Below, piece after piece: positions 1-6,381 of a stretch of 7,520 nt of DNA. This DNA comes from an uncultured Methylococcaceae bacterium (GTDB lineage: Bacteria > Pseudomonadota > Gammaproteobacteria > Methylococcales > Methylomonadaceae). Positions within the stretch are counted from its first letter, which is position 1; each line of letters starts with the position of its first letter. Below the pieces are notes generated by a model. The model was not told the origin of the DNA. It did no database searches and saw nothing but the letters and a program-made list of their open reading frames with translations. The translations under genes were made by a program, and so were the position numbers. The stretch lies in assembly GCA_903873045.1 (NCBI GenBank), contig CAIQND010000757.1, positions 1-7,520 on the forward strand, given 5' to 3'.

Positions 1-2
1 AT

Positions 3-113
3 GGCTCTTATGCGTTGACCGCATTAAACGCTGTCACGATTAACAACGCAACAGTTCAGTGGGTAGAGCATCGTACGCTTCCGCTTACGTGGGTGGCAAA
101 GAAGGCTGCTTAG
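3..113 (+). CDS. 3' end of an unidentified ORF (partial at window edge)
   Basis: A reading frame is open from the window edge (frame starting at base 3) to a TAG at 111-113 and would give a 36-residue C-terminal tail ending in LTWVAKKAA. I do not recognise the family. It stops just before DNA that is clearly homologous to hsdR begins (about 128), so it belongs to whatever sequence replaced or interrupted the 5' part of hsdR. A mobile-element gene is the natural suspicion, but no transposase motif is visible in so short a piece. The other two forward frames close early (TGA at 16-18; TAA at 41-43), which favours this frame only weakly. Confidence 0.3.
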   Translation, partial: GSYALTALNAVTINNATVQWVEHRTLPLTWVAKKAA

Positions 114-136
114 GCTAATCGTACAGGTCGAAATTT

Positions 137-1873
137 TTGCGTGACGGTATTAAAGGTCATGCTTTAACAGCGGAAGAAATTGCCGAACTGGAAGACAAAG
201 GCATTGATCCTAATAGCCTCGACTTTGACGCACAAGAGATTGACCGCGCCATCTACAACAAAGACACCAACCGAAAAATACTGCAAAACTTGATGGAGAA
301 CGGCATTCGTCAGGCCGATGGACAGACCCTGGGTAAAACCATTATTTTTGCACGTAATCACAAACATGCCAAGTTGCTCGAAACCCTGTTCGATGAGTTA
401 TATCCCCAATATGGCGGTAAATTTTGTCATGTGATCGACAACTACGATCCGCGTGCCGAAGCCTTAATCGACGATTTCAAAGGCCAAGGCAGTAACGACC
501 AGCTCACTATCGCCATCTCGGTGGACATGCTCGACACCGGCATCGATGTGCCGGAAATCGTCAATCTGGTGTTTGCCCGTCCGGTAAAATCGCCGGTCAA
601 ATTCTGGCAAATGATCGGTCGCGGCACCCGTTTATGTCTTAACCTGTTTGGTTTCGGTAAACACAAAACCCATTTCCAGATTTTTGACCACTGGGGCGTG
701 GTTGAATACCACGGGATGCAACAGCGCGAAGTCACCATCAGTCAGCCTAAAGCAATGATGCAGCGTCTGTTTGAAGCCCGCTTGCTACTTGCCAAAACTG
801 CGCTACATCACGCCGAGCCGGACTTTTTTGACTGTGTGGCACAATGGTTGCACAAAACCGTTAACAGTCTTGACGATAACACCTTGGCGGTGCGAGACAA
901 GTGGAAGGTTAAACGCCAGATGAGTGATTTGGAAACCATCCGTCAATTCAACGCCAACACCCTCATCTTGCAGGAAACGGAGATTGCGCCACTGATGCAA
1001 TGGCTGGATATTCGCGGCCATAGTGATGCCTACGAGTGGGATTTGTTAATCAGCCAAATTCAGCAACAAAAACTGCTTAAATCCGGTGCCGATGACCAGA
1101 CTGGCGAGGCGATTAACCAATTGTGGCAATTGCAAATGAATTTAAACCAGGTTAAAGCCAAGGCCGGTATAATAAAACAATGCCGTGAACCGGCTTGGTG
1201 GCAAGCGGCCTCGCTGGATGAGCTGGAACTTATTCGTATCGATTTACGCAGCATTATGCAATATCGCGCTAAAGGCACTGGCTCTCGTCCTGAACCACCC
1301 ACTATCGACATCACCGACAGCGGTGAAATCAAGGAACGGCAAGGCACTTATTTAAAAGCCGTCGATATGGCGAGTTATCGACTTAAAGTCGAACAGGCAT
1401 TAAAAGAATTGTTCGAGCAAAATACGGTATTGCAAAAAATCCGTAACGGCATAGCGGTCAGTGTAGCGGAACTGGATAACCTCAATGCGCTAATCCACAC
1501 CCAACATCCCGACATCGACCTGAATATCCTGAAAAGCTTTTACGACACCGCCGCACCACTGGAACAGATTCTGCGCTCCATCGTCGGGATGGACGCCGAC
1601 AAAGTCAACCAGCATTTTGCCGACTTCATTCAACACTATCCCAGCCTTAATGCAAGACAGGTGCAGTTTTTAAGTCTGTTAAAACGTCAGATTGCCCAAA
1701 GCGGCGCTATTGAAATCAACAGCCTTTACCAAATGCCTTTTGCCGCACTGGGCGCACCCGACACCGTCTTTACCAACGAACAACAAATCGATGATCTACT
1801 CGCCATTGTGCAAAGTTTCGGCAAACAACCGATAATGGCCACTCAACTAAAACCTAAGGATATGACGGCTTAA
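137..1873 (+). CDS. hsdR: Type I restriction enzyme R subunit HsdR, C-terminal fragment (5'-truncated, probably a pseudogene)
   Basis: HsdR is the motor/nuclease subunit of a type I restriction enzyme; it uses ATP to translocate DNA and cuts it when HsdM2-HsdS meets unmethylated targets. This fragment of 578 residues is only the second half. It has the RecA2 helicase lobe: motif IV-like KTIIFARNHKHA at 67-78, motif V in SVDMLDTGIDVPEIVNLVF (about 128-146) and motif VI QMIGRGTRL (158-166). A long helical C-terminal region follows (about 400-570), resembling the EcoEI_R_C domain that contacts the methylase. The PD-(D/E)xK nuclease, Walker A and DEAD-type motifs, expected over several hundred upstream residues, are absent. 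Family-like sequence (SKFLRDGIKG) starts before the TTG at 137, at about 128, and the frame is closed by TAA at 116-118. The TTG is thus merely the first possible start, without a good ribosome site, and probably not native. hsdM follows after 2 bases. HsdR identity is confident; function as it stands is unlikely. Confidence 0.9.
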   Translation: MRDGIKGHALTAEEIAELEDKGIDPNSLDFDAQEIDRAIYNKDTNRKILQNLMENGIRQADGQTLGKTIIFARNHKHAKLLETLFDELYPQYGGKFCHVIDNYDPRAEALIDDFKGQGSNDQLTIAISVDMLDTGIDVPEIVNLVFARPVKSPVKFWQMIGRGTRLCLNLFGFGKHKTHFQIFDHWGVVEYHGMQQREVTISQPKAMMQRLFEARLLLAKTALHHAEPDFFDCVAQWLHKTVNSLDDNTLAVRDKWKVKRQMSDLETIRQFNANTLILQETEIAPLMQWLDIRGHSDAYEWDLLISQIQQQKLLKSGADDQTGEAINQLWQLQMNLNQVKAKAGIIKQCREPAWWQAASLDELELIRIDLRSIMQYRAKGTGSRPEPPTIDITDSGEIKERQGTYLKAVDMASYRLKVEQALKELFEQNTVLQKIRNGIAVSVAELDNLNALIHTQHPDIDLNILKSFYDTAAPLEQILRSIVGMDADKVNQHFADFIQHYPSLNARQVQFLSLLKRQIAQSGAIEINSLYQMPFAALGAPDTVFTNEQQIDDLLAIVQSFGKQPIMATQLKPKDMTA

Positions 1874-1875
1874 CT

Positions 1876-3489
1876 ATGATTACCGGCGACTTAAAAAACA
1901 AAATCGACAAACTCTGGCTGGAATTCTGGCAAGGCGGCATTGCCAATCCTTTAACCGTGATTGAACAAATCACCTTCCTGATGTTTGCCCGTCTGCTGGA
2001 TATTAATGAAAGCCACGATGAAAAACGCGCCTCCCGCACCGCAGACTTTATCTATACCCCGCGCTTTAAAGACCACGAACAGCACTTGCGCTGGAGCCAA
2101 TTCAGCCATATTGAAGATGCCGAGCGGCTGATGAACGTGGTGCGCGATGAAGTGTTCAAGCATTTTCGCGAGCATACCAGCGACAGCCGTTTTGGCGATT
2201 ATATGAAAGATGCACGTCTGGCGATCGACAAACCCAGTTTATTGGTTAAAGCCATCGAAATGATCGATGCCTTGCCGCTGGATGCCGGTGATACCAAAGG
2301 GGATTTATACGAATACTTGCTCAGTAAACTGTCCACCGCCGGCATTAACGGCCAGTTTCGTACCCCGCGCCATATCATTAAACTGATGGTGCAGTTAATC
2401 AATCCGCAACCGGGTGAATTGGTGGCTGACCCCGCTTGCGGTACCGCCGGATTTTTGGTGGCGGTCATGGAATACTTGCTGGAAATCTTCACCAGCCAAC
2501 AAGGCGTTATGCAGGAAGACGTCATCGATGATAAAGGTAAAACTGTCAGCCAACTTATCTATACCGGCGATTTGTTAACTCAGGAACAATGGCAACACAT
2601 TAAAACCAAAATGTTTCATGGCTTTGATTTTGACGGCACCATGCTGCGCATTGCCGCCATGAACCTTTACATGCACGGCGTTGACAATCCGGATATCCAT
2701 TATCAGGATACGCTGGCACAGAGTTTTGCCAATCAATTTCCTGAACTGGAACAAAATGCCTTTAATGTAATTTTTGCCAATCCGCCCTTCAAAGGCAGCT
2801 TGGATGAAGACACGGTTAACCCGCATATTTTGCGACTGGTCAAAACCAAAAAGACCGAATTGTTGTTTATCGCCCTGATTTTGCACATGTTAAAAACCGG
2901 AGGTCGCAGTGCCACGGTGGTGCCGCAAGGCGTTTTGTTTGGTTCGTCCAAAGCCCATCAAGCCGTGCGGGAATTGTTAATCGAGCGTAACCAATTAGAA
3001 GCCATCATCAACCTGCCCAGCGGCGTGTTTAAACCTTATGCCGGCGTAGCGACTGCGATTTTAATTTTCGCCAAAGGCGGCGCGACCGATAAAGTGTTGT
3101 TTTATGACGTCCAAGACGATGGTTTCTCCTTGGATGATAAACGCGATGCACTCTATCAGGATGAACAAGGCAATGCCTTAAGTTTTGCCGGTGATTTACC
3201 CAAAGTGCTTGGCAGTTATCAATGTTGGCAAGAATATAAAAGTACGATCACCCAGGATGGTGGAACGACTGAAAATGCAGACGCACTATTCAGTGACCGT
3301 GCTCAGGCTTGTTTTTGGGTGAGCAAAGCCGAACTCGCCGCCAATAAATATGATTTGTCGATTAACCGCTATAAAGAAACCGTTCACATTGAAGAACAGT
3401 ACGATTCGCCGAAAGTGATTTTGAAACAGTGGATGACGTTGGTGGATGAGATTCAAGGGGAGTTGAAAGAATTGGAGGGGATGTTGTGA
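1876..3489 (+). CDS. hsdM: Type I restriction-modification DNA methyltransferase subunit HsdM
   Basis: HsdM is the N6-adenine methyltransferase subunit; with HsdS it forms the M2S modification enzyme and, with HsdR, the restriction complex. The 537-residue length is normal. Residues 1 to about 135 match the helical HsdM N-terminal domain. GQFRTPRHII (159-168) is the motif X region near the S-adenosylmethionine pocket, DPACGTAGF (185-193) is motif I, and NPPF (302-305) is the catalytic motif IV of N6-adenine enzymes; all are intact. The ATG at 1876 lies 2 bases after the hsdR stop and gives the usual family N-terminus, so the genes are translationally close; a possible AAGGA at 1856-1860 is rather far from it. 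The C-terminus KELEGML is nearly repeated as EFEGML just before hsdS (4527-4547), implying that hsdS once followed directly. It appears functional. Confidence 0.96.
   Translation: MITGDLKNKIDKLWLEFWQGGIANPLTVIEQITFLMFARLLDINESHDEKRASRTADFIYTPRFKDHEQHLRWSQFSHIEDAERLMNVVRDEVFKHFREHTSDSRFGDYMKDARLAIDKPSLLVKAIEMIDALPLDAGDTKGDLYEYLLSKLSTAGINGQFRTPRHIIKLMVQLINPQPGELVADPACGTAGFLVAVMEYLLEIFTSQQGVMQEDVIDDKGKTVSQLIYTGDLLTQEQWQHIKTKMFHGFDFDGTMLRIAAMNLYMHGVDNPDIHYQDTLAQSFANQFPELEQNAFNVIFANPPFKGSLDEDTVNPHILRLVKTKKTELLFIALILHMLKTGGRSATVVPQGVLFGSSKAHQAVRELLIERNQLEAIINLPSGVFKPYAGVATAILIFAKGGATDKVLFYDVQDDGFSLDDKRDALYQDEQGNALSFAGDLPKVLGSYQCWQEYKSTITQDGGTTENADALFSDRAQACFWVSKAELAANKYDLSINRYKETVHIEEQYDSPKVILKQWMTLVDEIQGELKELEGML
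3469..3487 (+). repeat. Direct repeat, copy 1: 3' end of hsdM, left border of cargo block 1
   Basis: The 19 bases gaattggaggggatgttgt, which encode the last six codons of hsdM and the first base of its stop, recur at 4527-4545 with one mismatch (G3474 versus T4532). Here the stop is TGA; in the second copy it is TAA overlapping the hsdS ATG. The pair brackets the toxin-antitoxin block between hsdM and hsdS. Confidence 0.8.
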
Positions 3490-3521
3490 AAACATTCTTT
3501 CTTGAACAGGACTCAGAATCA

Positions 3522-3600
3522 GGTAGGATGGGCAAAGGCAACGCCGTGCCCATCAATATTAATTGCTGTGATGGGCACGCTGCGCTTTGCCCATCCTACC
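3522..3600. repeat. REP doublet (REPIN-like) palindrome
   Basis: This 79-bp element has outer arms ggtaggatgggcaaag (3522-3537) and ctttgcccatcctacc (3585-3600), perfectly complementary over 16 bp. Inner arms cgtgcccatca (3545-3555) and tgatgggcacg (3569-3579) are perfect over 11 bp around an AT-rich centre. Each half also folds on itself through gatgggca/tgcccatc. Two REP-type hairpins in inverted orientation are the layout called a REPIN, which is typically mobilised in trans by a RAYT (REP-associated tyrosine transposase). No T-tract follows, so it is not a canonical intrinsic terminator, though the hairpin could affect the hsdM mRNA 3' end. It lies just inside the left border of cargo block 1. 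Confidence 0.8.
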
Positions 3601-3628
3601 CGCTGTCGTTGATTAAACCAGAGGAAAA

Positions 3629-3832
3629 ATGAAGAATTATTCAGAGCGCATCACGGTTGAGGCCGGTAAACGCGGCGGTAAGCCTTGTATTAGAGGGCTA
3701 AGAATCACGGTTTATGATGTGTTGTCCTGGTTGACTGATGGCATGTCAGAATCTGAAATTATTGTAGATTATCCAGAGTTGATGGTGGAAGATATTAAGG
3801 CGTGTTTAGCCTTTTCCCATCTTACCCCCTAA
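3629..3832 (+). CDS. DUF433 domain protein, orphan antitoxin-like, shortened C-terminus
   Basis: A 67-residue protein with the DUF433 signature GGKPCIRGLRITVYDVL at 16-32, then SWLTDGMSESEI and a PEL-EDIKACLAF stretch (49-62). DUF433 proteins are small helix-turn-helix-like proteins, often encoded just upstream of a DUF5615 (PIN-like) toxin and treated as its antitoxin. No DUF5615 gene follows here. After ACLAF, family members usually continue with an AADRE-like segment of about ten or more residues; this one instead ends in SHLTP and a stop. Both its tail and its partner therefore seem to have been lost. The ATG at 3629 has a good ribosome site (gagga, 3621-3625). It lies in cargo block 1, 29 bases upstream of the next gene. 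Family assignment is firm; activity is doubtful. Confidence 0.85.
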   Translation: MKNYSERITVEAGKRGGKPCIRGLRITVYDVLSWLTDGMSESEIIVDYPELMVEDIKACLAFSHLTP

Positions 3833-3861
3833 GTTAAAGTTACACTAAAGAGGTTTAGGTT

Positions 3862-4092
3862 ATGCAAATATCATTACAAAATACCCATTTATCGTTGCAA
3901 CAGTTATATCAAATTGTTGCCCGTTTTTCTGTAGAACAACAATTAGCGATTGCCGATCATATTAAAAAACAAGCCTTGGCGGTAAAGTGGAATCAATTCG
4001 CGCAAACCATGCCTAGTGTTGAGCCTGACATTTCCGAGCAAGAAATTATGGAGGAAATAAAAGCAGTTCGAGCTGAACGCAGTGAAAAATAA
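3862..4092 (+). CDS. Small antitoxin-like protein paired with downstream PIN toxin
   Basis: A 76-residue, mostly helical, charged protein whose family I cannot name. The N-terminal half (SLQQLYQIVARFSVEQQLAIADHI, about 11-34) looks amphipathic, and the tail (EQEIMEEIKAVRAERSE) is acidic-basic and could be the flexible toxin-wrapping segment typical of type II antitoxins. Its 3' end overlaps the start of the PIN-domain gene by 11 bases (GTG at 4082, TAA at 4090-4092), the classic layout of a translationally coupled antitoxin-toxin pair. A ribosome site aaagagg (3847-3853) precedes the ATG. The antitoxin role is inferred from size, order and overlap; no DNA-binding fold is evident by eye. Confidence 0.72.
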   Translation: MQISLQNTHLSLQQLYQIVARFSVEQQLAIADHIKKQALAVKWNQFAQTMPSVEPDISEQEIMEEIKAVRAERSEK

Positions 4093-4525
4093 TATAAAAA
4101 TCATTTTTGATGTGAACATTTGGGTCAGTGCTTTTATTAGCCCTAATATGGAGAAACAAGTTCAAGCCATTATTTTGCAAGATGAAGTGGATATTATCCT
4201 CTGCAGCGAACTACTTGAGGAGCTTAAGCAAACTTTGCAACGGTCTAAATTTAAAAAGTATTTATCTGCTGAAAGGATGTTGCTAGGGATTGAGTTGGTG
4301 GAGCAGTCATCAACCTTTATTAATTTTAAATCTGTTGTCGAACTTTGTAGAGATCACAAAGATGATTATCTGCTTGCGTTGGCTAAAGATGCTAAGGCTG
4401 ATTTTTTATTGACAGGTGATAAAGATTTATTGGTGCTGAATCCGTTTGAAAAAACACAAATTATTAAACTGGCTGAGTATCTCGAACAGTTTAATTTATC
4501 AAGGTTAAGGGGTTTAAATGATTAG
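4082..4525 (+). CDS. PIN-domain toxin (COG1569-type putative RNase)
   Basis: A 147-residue PIN-domain protein of the group annotated as putative toxin-antitoxin toxin component, PIN family. PIN toxins are metal-dependent RNases that attack tRNA, rRNA or mRNA when freed from the antitoxin. The acidic active-site set is visible: D10 in IIFDVNIWVSAF, glutamates E43/E46/E47 in SELLEEL, D94/D95 in DHKDDYLLALA and D113/D115 in LLTGDKDLLVL. The gene is complete. It starts with GTG at 4082 inside the end of the upstream antitoxin-like gene, giving the usual MKNNIKIIFD start. It is visibly AT-richer than hsdM, which fits a separate origin. Its stop (TAG, 4523-4525) is immediately followed by the duplicated hsdM tail and the hsdS start. 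Confidence 0.86.
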   Translation: MKNNIKIIFDVNIWVSAFISPNMEKQVQAIILQDEVDIILCSELLEELKQTLQRSKFKKYLSAERMLLGIELVEQSSTFINFKSVVELCRDHKDDYLLALAKDAKADFLLTGDKDLLVLNPFEKTQIIKLAEYLEQFNLSRLRGLND

Positions 4526-4526
4526 G

Positions 4527-4545
4527 GAATTTGAGGGGATGTTGT
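4527..4545 (+). repeat. Direct repeat, copy 2: hsdM 3'-end remnant, right border of cargo block 1
   Basis: The bases gaatttgaggggatgttgt match the hsdM end at 3469-3487 in 18 of 19 positions. Read in the hsdM frame they give EFEGML and then TAA at 4545-4547, overlapping the hsdS ATG as TAATG. The piece has no coding purpose where it now lies, so it is best read as the original hsdM-hsdS junction left behind when DNA entered between the two genes. Confidence 0.8.
4533..4538 (+). promoter_or_regulatory. Ribosome binding site of hsdS inside the hsdM-tail remnant
   Basis: GAGGGG lies 8 bases before the hsdS ATG at 4547 and is the only good Shine-Dalgarno match there. It sits inside the repeated hsdM tail, so the duplication has preserved the hsdS initiation site. 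A nine-codon ORF (ATG 4518 to TAA 4545-4547) ending on the hsdS start could also deliver ribosomes. Confidence 0.6.
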
Positions 4546-4546
4546 A

Positions 4547-5683
4547 ATGTTGAGGGCAGAAAAATTTAATGCAAAATATCCAATTAAACCTTTAGGCGAG
4601 GTTGTTGATTTTCTCGACAATCTAAGAAAACCGATTAAAGCATCTGACCGTGTAGACGGAGAATACCCTTATTATGGAGCAAATGGATTACAAGGCTTTA
4701 TTAATGATTTCATTTTCGATGAACCTCTTGTTTTATTAGCAGAAGATGGTGGCCATTTTGGTAACCCAGAAAAAACAATTGCGTACATTGCAGAAGGCAA
4801 GTATTGGGTAAATAACCATGCTCATGTATTAAAGCCAAAAGATGGATTAGATTTAAAGTTCTTATGTCGCGTTTTAGAAAATTATGATGTGTCACCTTTC
4901 ATTAAAGGAGCAACTAGAGCGAAATTGACAAAAGGAGATGCTTTCACAATACCAATCCCCTTCCCATCCTTTGCCGAACAAAAACGCATCGCCGCCATTC
5001 TCGATAAAGCTGACAGCCTGCGCCGCAAAAACCAGCAAGCCATCCAGCTCGCCGACCAATTTCTCCGCGCCGTGTTTCTGGACATGTTTGGCGATCCGGT
5101 TACTAATCCGAAGGGCTGGCAAAAAGAACCTTTAGCGAATCATTTTAAAATTGGAACTGGTGGAACACCTTCGCGAGCCATTCAAGAAAATTATGGCGGA
5201 AATATTCCATGGGTAAAAACGACCGAGGTTTGCGGTAGGTTGATTTTAGAAACAGGTGAAGCCCTTACTGAGCGAGGGTTAGCTGACTCAAATTGTAAAG
5301 TTTATCCAATTGGTTCCTTAATAATAGCAATGTATGGTCAAGGTAAAACAAGAGGGCAATGTGGAATATTAGGACTCGAAGCTTCAACGAATCAAGCTTG
5401 TGCTGTGTTAGAACCATCCGAAACATTAGAAATGAATTTTGTATATCAATATATAAAATATTCATATGATCAACTAAGAGAGTTAAGCAGAGGTGGAAAT
5501 CAACCCAATTTGAATTTGTCCTTAGTCAAATCGTTTGAGGTCATGATTCCAGATAAAAAACTTCAAATACATTTTTCTAATATTTTTTTAAGAGTACAAG
5601 AAATATTAAAGCAAAGTAATGATTTCAAAGATGATAATCTTTTTAATTCACTTAGCCAAAAAGCCTTCGCCGGTGAGCTTTAA
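4547..5683 (+). CDS. hsdS: Type I restriction-modification specificity subunit HsdS
   Basis: HsdS recognises the bipartite DNA target and positions two HsdM subunits. The 378-residue protein has the two-half layout: target recognition domain 1 about residues 12-140, a central conserved helical spacer (about 141-185, with AEQKRIAAILDKADSLRR then FLDMFGDPV), domain 2 about 190-340, and a distal conserved helix ending in SLSQKAFAGEL, a typical HsdS C-terminus. The length is close to normal for the family. The spacer DNA (about 4960-5110) is GC-rich like hsdM, while both recognition domains are AT-rich, as expected when these domains are exchanged between systems. The ATG at 4547 overlaps the remnant hsdM stop (TAATG). 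The target sequence cannot be read from the protein. It appears intact. Confidence 0.94.
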   Translation: MLRAEKFNAKYPIKPLGEVVDFLDNLRKPIKASDRVDGEYPYYGANGLQGFINDFIFDEPLVLLAEDGGHFGNPEKTIAYIAEGKYWVNNHAHVLKPKDGLDLKFLCRVLENYDVSPFIKGATRAKLTKGDAFTIPIPFPSFAEQKRIAAILDKADSLRRKNQQAIQLADQFLRAVFLDMFGDPVTNPKGWQKEPLANHFKIGTGGTPSRAIQENYGGNIPWVKTTEVCGRLILETGEALTERGLADSNCKVYPIGSLIIAMYGQGKTRGQCGILGLEASTNQACAVLEPSETLEMNFVYQYIKYSYDQLRELSRGGNQPNLNLSLVKSFEVMIPDKKLQIHFSNIFLRVQEILKQSNDFKDDNLFNSLSQKAFAGEL

Positions 5684-5691
5684 TGCCAACC
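5663..5691 (+). repeat. Direct repeat, copy 1: hsdS 3' end plus start of albA-like gene, left border of cargo block 2
   Basis: The hsdS end (codons for AFAGEL and TAA) followed by TGCCAACC matches 6736-6764 in 22 of 29 positions without gaps; the last 11 bases, TAATGCCAACC, are identical. With a one-base indel the match continues (cctcatgaaa versus cccatcaaa). An ATG overlapping the hsdS stop starts MPT, the same start as the albA-like gene 1.07 kb downstream, but is frameshifted to a TGA after four codons. Confidence 0.68.
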
Positions 5692-5719
5692 TCATGAAAT
5701 TTAAAAACAGGATAAGCCA

Positions 5720-5968
5720 ATGCAAGCCTATTATGAAATACAAGCCAAAATTCCTCAGAATCATCAGTTAAAACTGCAACTGCCCGATACTATTCCGGCA
5801 GGACTGGTAAAAATTGCCGTGATCTATGAATTGCCGGAAGTAACAGAAAATAAAGCCGCAAAAATGGCCGCATTTTTAAAGGGGTTGCCCGATGAAGCAG
5901 ATCAGTCCGGTTTGAGTCGTGCAGCAATAAATGATTACCTTCAGCAAGAACGCCAAGGCTGGGATTGA
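5720..5968 (+). CDS. Small antitoxin-like protein paired with downstream VapC-type PIN toxin
   Basis: An 82-residue protein of a family I cannot name. The N-terminal half looks like beta strands (YYEIQAKIP, LKLQLPDTIPAGLVKIAVIYEL, about 4-38), and the C-terminal half is helical and charged (AAKMAAFLKGLPDEADQSG, then INDYLQQERQGWD). A strand-rich N-terminus with a charged tail ending in tryptophan resembles many VapB-type antitoxins: DNA-binding or dimerising front, toxin-binding rear. It ends in TGA at 5966-5968, one base before the ATG of a PIN-domain gene, as in coupled antitoxin-toxin operons. A modest ribosome site (aggata, 5708-5713) precedes the ATG. The role rests on context. Confidence 0.75.
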   Translation: MQAYYEIQAKIPQNHQLKLQLPDTIPAGLVKIAVIYELPEVTENKAAKMAAFLKGLPDEADQSGLSRAAINDYLQQERQGWD

Positions 5969-5969
5969 T

Positions 5970-6374
5970 ATGACAGCAACTTATTTAGACAGCTGCATGG
6001 TTATCGGTCTGATAGAAGGTGATACCGAGCAACGCAAAGCCTTAAAAAACTATCTGGCTTATCAGACTGTTTTCAGTTCGGAATTAGTCAGGCTGGAAGC
6101 TCGACTATTGGCTATTCGACAAAAAAATGAAGCTCACCTAAATCAATATGATGTCTTTTTTGCCGCCTGTGAATTTGTGGATTTAAATCGTGCGGTTTTC
6201 GATCTGGCTACTTTGCTACGTGCCGAAAGCAATCTAAAAACACCCGACGCATTGCATCTGGCTGCCGCCATACACACAGGGTGCGATGAATTCTGCACTA
6301 ACGATAAGCAACTGGGCAAGGTCGCTATGCAGCGTATTAAAGTTATTGATTGGGATATACTGTTGCAGTATTAA
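5970..6374 (+). CDS. PIN-domain toxin, VapC-type
   Basis: A 134-residue PIN-domain RNase, the usual VapC size. Catalytic acidic residues are visible: D7 in TYLDSCMVIGL, E38 in SSELVRLE, D93 in TPDALHLAAA and D112 in CTNDKQLGKV. VapC-like enzymes cut RNA and are blocked by an antitoxin encoded just upstream, here the gene ending at 5968. The frame is open from further upstream (a start at 5931 is possible), but ATG 5970 is preferred because it begins directly before the conserved first strand and follows the antitoxin stop by one base (TGATATG). It appears complete and lies in cargo block 2. Confidence 0.9.
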   Translation: MTATYLDSCMVIGLIEGDTEQRKALKNYLAYQTVFSSELVRLEARLLAIRQKNEAHLNQYDVFFAACEFVDLNRAVFDLATLLRAESNLKTPDALHLAAAIHTGCDEFCTNDKQLGKVAMQRIKVIDWDILLQY

Positions 6375-6381
6375 CCCACTA

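Noticed and set aside
51..95. tRNA-like stretch: agttcagtgggtagagca resembles a tRNA D-arm and is followed by a cgta/tacg stem.
   Set aside because: There is no T-arm (no GGTTCRA), no matching acceptor stem, and the would-be anticodon loop is 10 bases instead of 7.
442..738. Minus-strand ORFs under hsdR, hsdM, hsdS and the albA-like gene (for example 442-738, 2199-2525, 4892-5122).
   Set aside because: They mirror strong + strand coding sequences, show no recognisable motifs, and have no ribosome sites or operon context.
3522..3600. Intrinsic terminator after hsdM.
   Set aside because: The palindrome is long but has no following run of T; REP-type structure explains it better.
3469..4545. 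The 19-bp repeats as attachment sites of a site-specific integrase.
   Set aside because: No integrase gene is present, the sequence is simply the end of hsdM, and the second block uses an unrelated repeat derived from its own neighbours.
5931..5969. Upstream in-frame start for the VapC-type gene, adding 13 residues.
   Set aside because: It would overlap the antitoxin by 38 bases and add residues (ITFSKNAKAGID) unlike PIN N-termini; ATG 5970 fits the fold and the TGATATG coupling.
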